Position numbers and translations under genes: made by a program. DNA of 64,000 bases from Aurelia coerulea (lineage: Eukaryota; Cnidaria; Scyphozoa; Semaeostomeae; Ulmaridae), in the NCBI GenBank assembly GCA_039566865.1, contig CM076954.1, forward strand, positions 6,208,001 through 6,272,000, in the 5' to 3' direction. Positions within the stretch are counted from its first letter, which is position 1; each line of letters starts with the position of its first letter. This document shows positions 20,237-32,513 of the stretch, one piece after another. The notes below the pieces were generated by a model. The model was given only the letters and a program-made list of their open reading frames with translations, had not been told where the DNA came from and ran no database searches.

Positions 20237-21565
20237 CACAGACAGACATGTCTTTTTCTGAGAAAATAAGGTCCGGGGCTGGTTTATTCTGAAGCAGCCT
20301 TTCAAACGGGCACTGTTTTCTCCACTCAGCGAGCAGTAAAACTAATCCTTACTTTTAACTTCTTCTTATAAGCGGTTTCTTCTATAAAAAATACGTGTAT
20401 TTGCCATGTTATCTTTGCATTCAGAATTTGAAAGTTTCTTAGCGCTTTCCAAACATAGTACATGAGTTTCTTAAATTTTCGGCTATCTGAGTGGTGCTAG
20501 TTTCTTGTATAAAAAACGTGACTATTGTGCGCAAAGAGCCCCCTACTAATATTACAGAGTGAAGGAAAGCAATAAACACCTTGCTCGATGATTACATAGC
20601 TGACACCCTTGCAGTTTTATCAATGTGCTCTGCTCGAAGTCCTCTCGAACCATATCTTTTGGAATTGAGTCCATCGATTCGTTTGGAAACAAACTGTGGC
20701 AGATTTTACCGCAAGAAATGAAATCAAACACCCTATGAGGTAGGCCAGTCCACCTGACCGGGCTTGGTTCAGTGAGTGGCCGAGCGAAGTTAAGCTTCAT
20801 CTTCACGACGAATCCAAAGGGCGGATACAAGTGGGTGCCACGGGTGCTCAAGCACCCCTCAAAGCTTCAAGCATGCGTTCCATGCATTATTAGATTCATG
20901 TGATGTTAAAGTCCGGATGGATGACATTCCCGGTGCCTGACTAACTAACTCACTTGGGCGTCTTTTGCAAGGAACGTTGAGCTAGGGATCCCATGCCTGG
21001 TCTGGTTTAAAGTATCTTATCACATTCAAAACATAAAACCAGAGATAACTTTACTTCAGAATAGGGGTTCACAGAGATATATTCCACGGTATCTTACCAT
21101 TCAGAATTTAAATGTTTCTTAGCGCTTTCCAAACTTAGTACTAGAGTTTCTTAAATTTTCGGCTATCTGAGTAGTGCTAGTTTCTTATTAACTGCTTTCT
21201 TGTATAAAAAACGTGAATATGCCACGTGATGAGCCCCCTACTAATATTACAGAGTGAAGGAAAGCAATAAACACCTTGCTCGATGATTACATAGATGACA
21301 CACTTGCCGTTTTATCACTGTGCTTTTCTCGAAGCCCACTCGAACCATATCTTTTGGAATTGAGTCCATCACTGACCTTGGAAATGACCTGTGGCAGTTT
21401 TTACCCGCATGAAATAAAACACGCAAACACCCTTCCTATTTGTAAAAAACCCCAAAATCTTTTAGAAACTCTTTATAAAGTCTTCGAAATCCCAAATAAA
21501 AAGACGGTAAAAAATCTAACAATAATCGAAAATCTAAAAACAGTTAGAAGTCCCCCGCAATAAAT
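20237..21565. repeat. Non-genic block of degenerate local repeats (unit B)
   Basis: Counterpart of 1-1330, with the same internal duplication. No gene seen. Confidence 0.65.
20737..20901. repeat. 165-bp dispersed block, type 2 (unit B)
   Basis: Matches 501-665 with few differences. Confidence 0.65.
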
Positions 21566-21653
21566 GGTATACTTCTTTGAAAATTAATGCGCCTTTGAGC
21601 CGTGTGGATAAATGGCGCAATATAAATGCCTTTTATTATTATTATTATTATTA
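21561..21653 (+). mobile_element. Retroposon 3' end with (TTA)n tail (unit B)
   Basis: Counterpart of 1325-1424 with a shorter TTA tail. Confidence 0.55.
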
Positions 21654-22240
21654 TAAAATCAAAACACTGTTCAAATCCTAAAGGATCTTGCAAATGTCGA
21701 AAAACCCTGAGAATCTCAAATCTTTCCAAATCTCAGAAAAAATCTCAAAAAAATTTGAATAATCTGAGAAGATTTTGAAATCTAAACATCTCACACTATT
21801 TTCGGAGCGATTTACACCTCCGGCAACTGACGCGTTTTTTGGCTCTGCTTCAAGAGTCTGATGATACAATTTCTTCGTATGCTCATCAACCATTAAAGTA
21901 AATTGAAAGCTCGCAATATAGAGAACGAGAGGTGAGTACTATTTCAACATACCCTGAAGAGAAGTTGATATTTGAGAATTATTTGAAATGAAACGATCAG
22001 CTGTTTACGGGATGGACTTTTTCTTCCTCATTTTCTTTGGCATTCCTAAGAAAAGAAAAACTTTCTATCAACCTGTGCACCCTCAACTCATTGAAGTGAA
22101 TTAATGTTGTTGTTGTCGCTCCAATGATTGCCGTGTTGCCAAACTCTTCTCAAAACGGCAAAAACAATTTCTGACTGAGAACATAATGCTCTCCGAATAA
22201 TCAAGATGCAAGTCTTGAAATAACTTAATAGACGATTATG

Positions 22241-22371
22241 CTAAAGATGGCGGCAGGGAACTTCTTACCAAGATGCATTGCGTTCGAATTACGAATCTTT
22301 AACGATTCTATAGGAATTCGATTAAATAACGCAGTGCATCTTGGTAAAAAGTTCCTTGCCGCCATCTTTAG
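22241..22371. repeat. 131-bp imperfect palindrome (unit B)
   Basis: Counterpart of 2016-2146. Confidence 0.8.
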
Positions 22372-22635
22372 CTAGACTGATTACGATGAGTCCCAGTAAT
22401 CGCTATCCAAAACGAGACTATTACGCCAGAACGAGACCGCTCTTACTGAAAGTGCACTTTGTAGAATTTTCGAATATGCACAATATTGATAGAAGCTCTA
22501 ACGCCACTCTATCGAACCTCCTGTATAAAAATAACGCTCGATCCAGGCTCTTTAGTAGAATAGCTAAAAGGTCTATTCCTATTCCATCAAATTTGCATGC
22601 AAAAATTACTCATTCATTAGGAATATGACGTCATA

Positions 22636-22973
22636 AAGAGTTTTTAGTTATTTGTTTATCAATTTATTTAAAGTTGGTTCATCATCAGCTCTAGTTCTAC
22701 ACTACATTGTTACAATAATGTGAACTAATCTACACCAACTATTTACAAGAAAAACAAACCTATAATACAATGTAATGCAACTTACTAACAATCATTATCT
22801 ACAAATTTTACATTGGCATTTGTCTCCACTCCAATTTTTAAGTTTTTCTTAAATATAGCAGCTGATGAAGCGCTCTTTATTAAATCAGGCATGCTGTTCC
22901 ATAAAGGGCTGCCTTGAAACTTAATAGAATCAATGCCAAACATAATACTTTTCGTTGGAATAATAATTTCGTT
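22636..22973 (-). mobile_element. 5'-truncated LINE remnant (unit B)
   Basis: Counterpart of 2411-2748. The right-hand target repeat has decayed to TAGTCATA. Confidence 0.8.
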
Positions 22974-22981
22974 TAGTCATA

Positions 22982-24393
22982 GGAATAATAAACTGTTGAT
23001 GTCAGCAAATATGAATAAATTATATATCAAATGAAAGCACTCATTGAGACGAATCAAATGCTATATATATTATTGAGATATAGTAACAAAAAAAATACAG
23101 ATTAGAGCCGTTTTTTAAAGAATTTCTTTGTGACCACTCTCCAAATATGGGCATGTGGTGGTCACGTGGTCGAACTATAGGTCTTGAAATTTCTATTTTC
23201 TGATTGCCAACTAAGTTTTAGGAAAAAGTCAAGACGTTTCAGCATCGTAGATAGCATCGTTTGGGAGCTATTTAAAAAAAAATACGATAGGGGGCGAAAA
23301 ACGCCCCCCCCCCGGTTAAAATAGGGTTAAGAAAATAGCCTCTCTGTCGTGTGATTACAGCGATGTTTTTAATGGTCCAATAAATGACTGAAAAGATAAA
23401 AAATTCTCCCGTTGGTACAACTGTTTGAACTAAAGAAGAATTTAGACATCAGCAGTTTAGCGAGCGTCATTCAATGTTAAGTTGTTGTATCCCATGGCAC
23501 AATGATAAGGGTTAGTTTTAGAAAATGGATTGTTATACATTAAGGCTAGACTAAGTGATGGATTGGAAAAAGGTTGCTCCAGGGCTACCCGCAAAGCTGC
23601 ACTCATCCCTCGGGGCAAGACTCTTCTAAGAAAATAGCCGGACGTACGGACGGTTACCTTTTTGAGAACGAAGCTTCGCTAAATATGAGAATTCTCATAT
23701 AGCCTATGATAATTGCTACAGATGTGAAGAAACAAGTCTATCCAACGACCCTACGACGAAATACATTTTGTAGCAAAATTGTCCTTTTTTGTTTCCTTGT
23801 TGATTATTCTCTTATACTAATCCAGTGTTTCTCAAGACTTTCTCAAGACAAATCTATAATAGGTCTTGAGGTGTCTTGAGAAAACACGGGATTTGTGTCG
23901 TACGTTTAAGAAGAAAAGCCAAGTGAATAATCAACAAATGATAATGTTGGTAAGAAATGCATATCGTCCTAAGATTCTTGAAAATACAATACACAACATC
24001 GGCCAGGGTTTTTTTTACAGCCAATTCAAGACTACTAAGCTTTTGATGAAACATCTTTTGAATTATCTAATAGATATCGTGCAATGAAAACTTCTGCAAT
24101 GAATGCAAAGAGCAACATTATACCAAAACTTCCCCTTACTTCGGAGTATGGTCTCACGACTTGCAAACCTCAGTAGACTTTGTCTGTTGTCTACAATGTA
24201 CGCTTCAGAACAACAAAGAAGTGTTTTCACAGAAAATATACATTGATATGGCTTACGCGAATAATTAGATCAAGCGTTTTTACAAAAATTACATACATAC
24301 AATGACTATGCACAATGAAATAAAAAATTTCTTTATCGATATCAACTGTACAATATTAAAATACTGTTCGTGTTCAAGAATTTGCTGAAGTGG
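22982..24393. other. Gene-free stretch between LINE remnant and gene copy B
   Basis: Holds the solo TTAA-element end at about 23285-23325, the empty LINE site at about 23618, the stem-loop near 23798-23941 and probably the 3' UTR of gene copy B. No other feature seen. Confidence 0.55.
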
Positions 24394-24444
24394 TTATGAT
24401 GCAGTGGATACCTCTACGACGTAGTTCTTTGGGAAGAAACCAAT
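24394..24444 (-). CDS. Copy B exon 12: SH3 end and stop
   Basis: Phase 0. Encodes IGFFPKNYV and a short tail ending STAS before TAA. Confidence 0.85.
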   Translation of the reverse strand: MGFFPKNYVVEVSTAS

Positions 24445-27400
24445 CTGAAAAGAAAATTCAAAGAATCACTGTTTGTGAAAAAACAGTACAACATTGGACG
24501 ACAACACACACAACACACGAAAGTTGTCCACCATCACATAGACTCCATTCTATATTCTGTTCTCTTTAGTCACTGATAAAAAATATTTGAGCCAGATGGG
24601 AATGTAAATTAGAAAACATGACGAAAGTTCAAGATCTGAATCATGATTTGAAATCTGAAAACATTTACAATCTAATGAAAGAGTTTTCACATTTCTGTGC
24701 TGTCTTCCAGTTTTGCACGGCAAACCACTCTTCCAGTCAAAATTATGTTAATTACATGTCAGCATGCTAACGAAGCAGAAATGTGTTCTACAAAATCAAT
24801 TTACCTCTTCGAATACACTATGCAAAAAATACACTACATATTAGCCCGGGAGGAACAAAATGTGAAAATGTTTGTGATTACAAGTAAAGATCATGTCAAT
24901 TAAACAGTTTTCGAATGATAACTGAAAAAACCACCAACAACATCCATAGAAGGCTAAAAAGAAAATAATGAATAAAACTTACATTTCCATCAAGTTCTCC
25001 GAACCACCAATTTCCATCTCGCTTGAGAACGGCCACTCTTGCATCTCGCTAGAAACAAAAATGACCCATTGAAATTTCCGAGTCTTTGAGACTTGTAAAT
25101 ACTCTACGACTGTTTCAGGAGTTTGATGACTATCGTGAAAGCTCTGTTTAGTAAGCTTTTGATTTGGATACTACAGGGGGCTCAATACAGAGGGAAGCCA
25201 TCTAAAATGTTAGCTTAGAAGAGATAGGCGTACAGTATATACCCCCATATGAGAAGTTACTATTTGAAAGCAATACTGAAATAAGTTATTATTTAAAGGG
25301 AACTAAGACAAATTTCAAGGTATAAAGGTTCTTATTTGAAGAGTGCCTAGCGTTTACCGGTTTATATTTTTCATCGAAAATGTTCACAACTGCTATTTTG
25401 GTATAGTAATCATGGACGTAATAACACATTCAAAGCTTACAAACATAGGGGAAGACATTTAAACATTAACAACTAACTGGCAAATAAAATTAGTCAATAA
25501 CGAAAATCCAAATTAAACATTGCTACCCCTGCAATAAGAACATACCCTTTAATGGAGATTTGAGCTCTCAGAAGTAAGAAATAAAAAAGATGAATTGGTC
25601 TTACCTTGAGTGACAGTTCTTTTTGGTTTCTTGCGTTAAAATCATACATTGCAATTACCACATCTAAACAAAGAGATAAGTTATCAGAATCATGAATTGC
25701 AAGAGATTTATGAAATACAGGGGGTTTTAGAAAAAATGCAATCGAACTATAACTGAAAATTTTCAAAAGTTAATGGGATTTGAATAGACATAAGATAAAC
25801 TCTCTAAAAGTATAAGCTACGTTCTTTATGATAAGAAAGAGATGAAAGCTCAACTTTTGAAATATGAATTAACTCTCACCTCGGCCTGGGATGGATCCAG
25901 TTAATACTGTTGGTAATGAAGGGAAACTGACACCAAGAGTGTTTCTTTCATAATATTCTATCAGCTCCTAGAAAGCAAAATGTTTATTCAGCTTACACAT
26001 ACATGTATTAAAGTTTATTACATATATAGTCCGAAGTAGCCTTTCAAACGGACAATATTTTCTCCGCTCAGCGAGCATTAAAACTAATGCCTACTTTTAA
26101 TTTCTAAGAAACATACCAAACTTTCATCTAAAAATATTAAAGAATACTTACTGGTATTGTTTTGAACTGAACTCTTGCTGTTAATGAGTACAAACATTGA
26201 TGATTACAAACAATTTTGATATGCTTGTCTTTGCCTTGATATCTGAAAATTTTGAAAGAACATTGAACATTGGAAACTTGATGATGCAGCTTTTTTTCAA
26301 AATTTCTTGAATTCTTAAAAAAGTAGTGAAATACTCTCTTACTAAAATTTAAGATTTTAGAAAAGTTTCTTTCCAACTCTGTCCAAGACTTTCATCAAAA
26401 AAGAACATTGACTTTCATTAACTTTGATCAATTTCGCGTTCGCAAGAAGGAAAAAATGTTTCCGGCCTCTGCTGGGTGTCTGCTCTGCACCAACAATGTA
26501 AATGATTTGGAAACTATGCTGATTCGATTTTGCAAGATAACGTTTTCCTGGTACAATGCTAAAGAAAGTAGCCTGCCTGCAAAGGCCTGCAGACTCAACT
26601 GATTTCTCTACACAAAGAGGTTTCTCCTCTAAAGTAAAACCTCTCTGAAAAGAAACCAATCGAGTCTGTACGTAAACTAAAAGAAAGCCACTATACTTAC
26701 ATGACACTGAGAACAAAGCTGCCTTTTGCATTGTCACTCTCTCTGACCAAGAATGTCCCATTTGGTTGATATTGCAATTTTTCAGATGCCGTGTGCCTGC
26801 TCATAACTCCAGCAAACCAAACGCAACTACGTATTTGTTCCTTAGCAACAGTCGGAGCTCTTTGTGGCAGATTATGAGGAATGCTGCAAGAAATTATTCA
26901 ATGTAAGAAAGTTGACAACATGCAAAATTCAAAGATAATTAAAACATAGCACTCTTTTGAAATGCTAAGCTTTATTTCCATTAGCTACTAGAATGAGCTC
27001 GTCTCTGGCACGAATCAGGATACAACGGTCCAAGAAATAAACAAAAATAATGCTTCTGATGTCACAAAAAATTGCTAGCAGGAGATTGCTGTGAACTTCA
27101 AGGTATTAACATGCATAAACATCATAGTCATTATTACGAAAGACGAGCCAAAACAACTCGAATTATTTAGCTGTAAGTCAGTGCAAAACACGTAAAATAG
27201 CCTATTCAAAGTGTGTTCAAAGGTTTTGCTGTTACGTTGTTTTACGCAGACGTTTAAACCACATGGGCGATTCTAGCAATTCTACTCAACGGCATCCTAA
27301 ATGGATGATAAATTGTACCATCAGATGTAAATAAGATACACATCTAATTGTTACCTACTTTTTGTTCTTTTCATCTTTCTTGTGCCTCTGGTAACCTGAA

Positions 27401-30400
27401 AGAAGATGTATGGCTTAAAGCATAAAATTCTCGTTCGAAATAACTTCAAGAGAGATGTTTGTAACATTTCCATAGGACTTGGAAGAATCTCCGATTAATG
27501 CAAAATTTGAAAGTAAAGCAATTCTCCTAACGTACTCGTTTATGAAATGAAACATGCATATTTCTAAAAATGGATTGCAGGTAAATGTCCAGAAAGATCT
27601 GAATAAAATGGAACAAGTTGAATACGTCTGATCCGGCTTGAATACAATTGGTCGGAAAATCCGGTTCTAGCCGGATCCTCAATACCGCGATCCGGTGTAC
27701 CCTTAAAAGTATGAAAATATCGGTCAGTCCTGTTTATTTTCAGAATAACTAAAAGTCTGGTTCCTGTGTTGCACAGAAAACTAGGGGAACTAGGGGAACA
27801 GATTGCACCCTGGTAGGCAAAAATGTGAGGCCAACCTTCTAAGAATCTATGTTGTGACAATAATTAAATAGGTGTTCATTGAGATCTACTGGGAAATCTA
27901 TCCATGCTGAATACAAACAAAAACGACTGAATAAAAGCAACTTCCTATAAACAAAAATATAACAAACCTGGTCTTTGTTTTCTGATTTCTTGGAGACATT
28001 CTGGACACTTCTCGATGCAATCGTAATGAACGTTAAACTGGCAACCTTAAAATAAAAATGAGGGGTTACTTATGATAAGTTCAGCCCGAAACTTTTTGTA
28101 TGTTAAGCTCTGGGCTATGAACTGCACTTAACGATATCTTGTGCATTAATCGCTCAGTACAGCCGCGTGTAAAAACAAACAAATTATATCTTAAAATAAA
28201 GATGACAATTAGATAATCAGTCTCTGTGTACGATTTTACAGTAAAAACCCGCGGTAAAGACTCTGTGGTAAGAGACTACGTGGTAAGATAACACTGTTTC
28301 TAAGATATTTAACTTCATTCTAGACACCAGAATCTTGCAAGTACGTTAAATACTCACAGAGTTACAAGCTTTCGAAGCTCAAGTTTGTAGGAAAGCTTAA
28401 ACAAGAAGAGTCCTATGTTTATAGAAATAATATAAAATCTTAAAAATAGGGTTATCATACCTCGGAGCCGGTTCATGTTATCGTTAATTTCAATCGTGAA
28501 AACATTGACAGAAATACAAGTTTCCGCTATTATTTTCAATGTTCTACAAACAAGTAAAATGTGTACGTACCTTCACACCAATATCCTTCATTGCTCAATC
28601 CGCTATAACAACAAAAAGATATCCTGTAATTTAATTCACTGAATGAAGATTTCTTTAAACTTGTCTATTTTTCATGAAAAGGAATGCAAAACTGTCGCCA
28701 TTTTCGGGGCAAGATTTCACGGAAGAAAATGAACAAGTGACGTGACTCCTTTCATCTAAAGCAAAAGCTATTTAAAACAACAATGCTCTATTGATTGCTA
28801 TCAACCAGAAAAATAAAACATTAAAGCTGCAACAGTCATCAAGGCAGACCAGGAACTCAATACCGTTTCAAACATTTTCACACTTCAGTTTGCATTGCAG
28901 ACAAATATCAAAGGATTTTCAAGTATATTTGACAAGTATCCGAACTCGCTTTATTCAGCCAAATTGGTTGCAAAAATTGAATGCAGCAAATTTGAGGGCA
29001 TTTTAGAATGCAATTAGATATTGCTTGCAAATTAGGCCAAGTTTAAGAGTGTATGATGAAGACTCTTAAAGATCCTGTGTTTCCCATGATCCTTTGCTGA
29101 TTTAACAATGATTTTGATACAAAATGGAAAATTATCTTGGCGTAGCACTCGCGATGCTGTATTGTCTTCACAATGAACGTTGTCATGGCGTCAGTTTTAT
29201 ACTCAAGCAACGGAATATTAATGGAGATCAATCAAGGATTGATTCAAGGATCACTTGCTTCATGCAGCTATTCATGTCCCCACTATTGTGTGAGAAAAAG
29301 ACTTTGTTTACGACCAAAATGTGATGTTTTCGTGGTTTGCAAAGATGTAAAGAATCATATCAGTACAGGCTCTTCAGGCCGACCGCCACTGCAGTGTCTT
29401 TTGTCACCAACCTGCGCATAGCTCTCTGTCGTTAGAGAGAATGCCTTCTAGAAAACGTTGGTTTCACAACAAAACTACTGCAAGGGAGATTGGCCTTCAA
29501 CTTATATTGCGTGCTGGCAATCAAATCAATCAATAAGCTCTTAAAAATTCTTACCATATCAATTTGTCGCAAACTTTGCAGTAGGTTGTGTTAGAGAAGG
29601 TCGCCGACTCAAATTTGTGTCCTCCTAGAGCAAAAATATTTTATCATGAAAAAATTAAAGCTACATAATAAGTTTGGACTACATTGACATTTGGACTACA
29701 TTTATAATTCTCCCAATAAAAGCATTGGAGTCCGGGGGTGCTTCTACAAATCGTCTACCTTTCACAGAGGATTTACAAACACATATTCAGTTTCAAAGAA
29801 TCTTTTCCAAAAATCATAAATCTAAGATCTTATTAATGCAAAACACCCCATGATACAACTTTCTCTTGAACTAACTGAAGTAAAGAAGCGAATTTGTTGC
29901 TCTCGAATCATTCAAAAGGAAGAAGGTGCCAATTCAGATTCACGGGGGGGGGGGGCAAGGGAAATTATCATGAATTCCTTTGTGATGCTGACAAAAGACA
30001 GAATTTTCAGGGGTACATTCCTACAGGTCACAAAACAATCTTTTGTTGAGCATTGAACAGGCCTCAATAATTTATCCAAGGGAAAAAGCTCTCCCAGGAA
30101 CAAAAAAATTTAATGAGGTCTTGTGACATGATAAAAATGATGATAATAATGACAATAATAATAACAATAATAATAATAATAACGATAGTAATAGTGTACT
30201 GCTGATATAAATATATATCATAAAAAACATATGAGTATTACCTGTGCTGGCGGGTATTTTCGATAGCTGAACTGCAACTCTATGAAATCGAAAATCCTTT
30301 GCGATGTTCTGAAAGATGGATAAAGGAAAAAAAATTGACATGAAAAAAAAGCAAGATTCAAAGGAATAAAATCAAGTAAATGCAACATTCCTGCATAAAC

Positions 30401-32363
30401 ATATAAATCAAGACACAGGGACCCCAAGAAAATGCATCACGACATATTTTCGCAATCGAAAAGGGTCCACGTAAAAGGGTCTATTTTTCATTGGGCAGGA
30501 AGTTGATCCATTTTGCTGGAGTCCCTGTGACTAGGACTTTAAAAACGTTTAGAGCATTAGGTGAAGGTAAACTTGCGACTTTCAGCGCCAAGTGCTGGGA
30601 TTAGAGAAGTTGCTAAGCCCTAATCGAGTCCACGATCCCTTGTAATGATCGTAACGTGGTAGGGCTCTACCGGGCATCGAGTCCTGTCCGTCTGACTGTT
30701 CTAATTGCAAAGTCAGAGGATTACCACTGCGCCACAACACCTTCAATTAGGCATTTCATTCCCTGGAACCTAATTTCTGGGCTGTTTAATCAAGGGGGGT
30801 TTACTCTGTTTTACTCTGCCTTTCGGCCATGACATATATTTGATGAACGAAAGACACACGGAGAAGGAGAGCAAGAAAATTGCTAAAGATATGCACTTGA
30901 AACACATATATGTTAGCTGGCCTCGCGAAACAGAGGCCTATTAAATACAATCTCTGGATAAGCGGGGAAAGTTTACTTCCCTTTCTGCTGACATTGTTAT
31001 GGAGATCTTTTACCGGATTTTTTTTACAAGAAACCTTGATTAGCACTTGGTACTAAAATTTTCTTAATTTTGCATGAAAATTTCGGCGTTTTAGAAGTAT
31101 AAAGATTCTTAATTAGTTTCTCATTTTTTGGGGTCTAAACTTGCGTTTTGTTTCGAAGCTAAGCATTCTTATCGACAAAGGGTTTGCATTTTGCATTGAC
31201 ATTGTCAACACGAGTAAACCATGCACATTGAGGCAAAAAGTTACCAATTTTTCAGGTCGAAACTTGATATTTACAAACGCAATGCCATGCGAACCATAAT
31301 GTATCGACTCCTATTCTAGAAATAAAATTTTAGAGTTTCTTAATAGTTCTTGAACCTACCTCTTTGCCTCTTTGCCCTACCTCTTTGCCTATTGGATTTC
31401 ATTTAGATAAATTTTTCATGTAGATTGCAAATTTGAATGTTGTTTTTTTAATTTCGGCGCCATTTTGCTATGAAATCACAAGTAAATCTATAGAAATTCT
31501 CGGAAATTACAGTGGCTCTGTCAAAAAAGTTTGTGACCCAAAAATTGTGTTACTCAGCTGGATTTTACATCAATCTATGCACAATTTATTTCTATGATTT
31601 TTCTGCAAAATATCAAAACTCCACGAAGTTCATTGCTTCAGAGAAAAAGTTAGTTCATAGCCCTCAGTCCACAGCTATGGCCATAAGTTTAAGAACGAGA
31701 TTGATGTAAATCAGGCTGAGTAACACAATTTTTGGGTCACACCCTTTGTTGGCAGAACCACTGCAATTTCCGAGAATTTCTCTAGATTTCATGGTGACGT
31801 CATAGCAAAATGGCACCGAAATTCAAAAACCAACATTGAAATTTAGGATCTGCATCGAAAATTGATCTAGATAAGCTCCAAGATAGTATAATTAGCACAG
31901 TGGTAGCTCTCGATATCGTTACGCCAAGAAAAGTTGTTGACAAATGTATAGTGTTAAGTTTTTGGCCCAACTGTAATCAGAGATTTCCTCAAATTTTGGC
32001 CATCTTGGCACATGTTTCTGATGATCACAAGTTTCTTATAAAAAAGCGTGTGAGAAAGGAGCCGTACATACATCGATTCTTTCATACCTTTATAAAAATA
32101 TGCAGCACGCGAAAGCTGTAGAATGCAGTCTCTTAAAAAACTTCTCACAAGAAATTTCGATAAGACAAGAATATTAAAACGTCCAGTCTCTTTACCCCCT
32201 CCCCTTTAACCTCCATTGGACTTTTTGCGTGCAAGAATCGATTTGTGTGAAGCCCCTAAAAATTACAGCAATAAAAAAAGACTCATAACATACCTCCATA
32301 ATTTCCAATGCTTTTTCGGTTATTGCTCTTTCAGGATGGCCTGGTGGAATATCTTTCAGTTCA
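24394..32363 (-). CDS. Vav-like C1-SH2-SH3 signalling adaptor, copy B (all exons intact)
   Basis: Vav proteins link tyrosine kinases to Rho GTPases. The C1 finger supports the exchange module, SH2 binds phosphotyrosine, and SH3 binds proline-rich partners in the cytoplasm. Here 12 exons read in one frame across every junction: 32294-32363, 30242-30308, 29555-29624, 28571-28602, 27968-28045, 27359-27395, 26701-26883, 26152-26242, 25880-25967, 25605-25663, 24983-25048, 24394-24444. If translation starts at the ATG at the end of the first, the product is 275 aa. C1 ligands follow H-x12-C-x2-C-x13-C-x2-C-x4-H-x2-C. SH2 has WFAGVM, FLVRES and HIKI; SH3 has AMYDF, WW and FFPKNYV. No CH, PH or N-terminal SH3 was found. 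Either this is a compact paralogue or upstream exons lie outside the unit. C1-before-SH2 order argues against chimaerins. Confidence 0.78.
24983..25048 (-). CDS. Copy B exon 11: SH3 middle
   Basis: 66 nt, phase 0 at both ends. The double Trp of the SH3 ligand groove is present (GNWWFGELDG). Confidence 0.85.
25605..25663 (-). CDS. Copy B exon 10: SH3 start
   Basis: 59 nt. Encodes VVIAMYDFNARNQKELSLK, an ALYDY-type motif followed by the ELSL signature. Five-T run intact. Confidence 0.88.
25880..25967 (-). CDS. Copy B exon 9: SH2 end
   Basis: 88 nt, starting at phase 0. Encodes ELIEYYERNTLGVSFPSL, the helix B region of the SH2 domain. Confidence 0.85.
26152..26242 (-). CDS. Copy B exon 8: SH2 middle
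   Basis: 91 nt. Encodes GKDKHIKIVCNHQCLYSL. The His of HIKI contributes to phosphotyrosine binding in SH2 domains. Confidence 0.87.
26701..26883 (-). CDS. Copy B exon 7: SH2 start with FLVRES
   Basis: 183 nt. Encodes a linker, WFAGVM (Vav SH2 domains start similarly) and NGTFLVRESDNAKGSFVLS, which holds the invariant Arg. B has MSRHTASEK where A has MRRDTASEK. Confidence 0.9.
27359..27395 (-). CDS. Copy B exon 6: basic linker
   Basis: 37 nt. Encodes YQRHKKDEKNK. Using GTAGGT as donor makes the phase match the SH2 exon. Confidence 0.6.
27701..27763 (-). other. Candidate phase-symmetric cassette exon (copy B)
   Basis: 63 nt with consensus-like splice sites, encoding TRLLVILKINRTDRYFHTF. Present in A, but frameshifted and donor-less in C. 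Optional inclusion would keep the frame. Confidence 0.3.
27968..28045 (-). CDS. Copy B exon 5: C1 third part
   Basis: 78 nt. Encodes GCQFNVHYDCIEKCPECL, the final zinc ligands of the C1 domain. Confidence 0.87.
28462..28544 (-). other. Exon-like stretch inside C1 intron (copy B)
   Basis: 83 nt bounded by TTTGTAG and a GTATG donor. Inclusion between C1 exons would bring an immediate stop, so it is either a poison exon or a chance match. Present in C (about 47180-47250), deleted in A. Confidence 0.2.
28571..28602 (-). CDS. Copy B exon 4: C1 second part
   Basis: 32 nt. Encodes GLSNEGYWCE, the central loop and third zinc Cys of C1. This exon is deleted in copy A. Confidence 0.8.
28742..29554. 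other. Intron 3 remainder, unit B
   Basis: Conserved intron sequence. The small ORFs in it show no domain and are not treated as genes. Confidence 0.5.
29555..29624 (-). CDS. Copy B exon 3: C1 first part
   Basis: 70 nt. Encodes GHKFESATFSNTTYCKVC with the C1 His and first Cys pair correctly spaced. Confidence 0.87.
30126..30195. repeat. AAT-type microsatellite (unit B)
   Basis: Imperfect AAT repeats in intron 2 side sequence, counterpart of 17037-17100. Confidence 0.7.
30242..30308 (-). CDS. Copy B exon 2: segment before C1
   Basis: 67 nt. Encodes NIAKDFRFHRVAVQLSKI and joins C1 in frame. It may be the end of a DH helix or a lineage-specific N-terminus. Confidence 0.6.
30664..30740 (-). 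mobile_element. tRNA-like SINE head (unit B)
   Basis: Counterpart of 17565-17646. The A-box is closer to consensus here (TGGCGCAGTGGTAAT). Confidence 0.45.
31404..31869. mobile_element. Foldback MITE (unit B)
   Basis: Counterpart of 18305-18771. Confidence 0.75.
32294..32363 (-). CDS. Copy B exon 1 (first recognised)
   Basis: Encodes KDIPPGHPERAITEKALEIM and ends ATG GAG before the donor. B and C have an in-frame TAA shortly upstream where A is open, so coding from further upstream would need a splice acceptor near 32364. Confidence 0.5.
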
Positions 32364-32439
32364 CTCAATTAAAGAACACTCAAACTATCTTGTGAAGAAA
32401 GATGACAAAGTGCTCAATTAACTCTGGCTTTCGCTCGAT

Positions 32440-32513
32440 CAAAGATCAGAATGAACTTTAGAATGATGTGGGGCCTACTTATAAACCTAAAACCACCCAT
32501 TCGAAAACCAATC
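32440..32513 (-). promoter_or_regulatory. Candidate core promoter of gene copy B
   Basis: TATA-like TTTATAA at 32479-32485 and CCAAT at 32508-32512. The spacing is 16 bp shorter than in A and C because of a small deletion. Confidence 0.35.
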
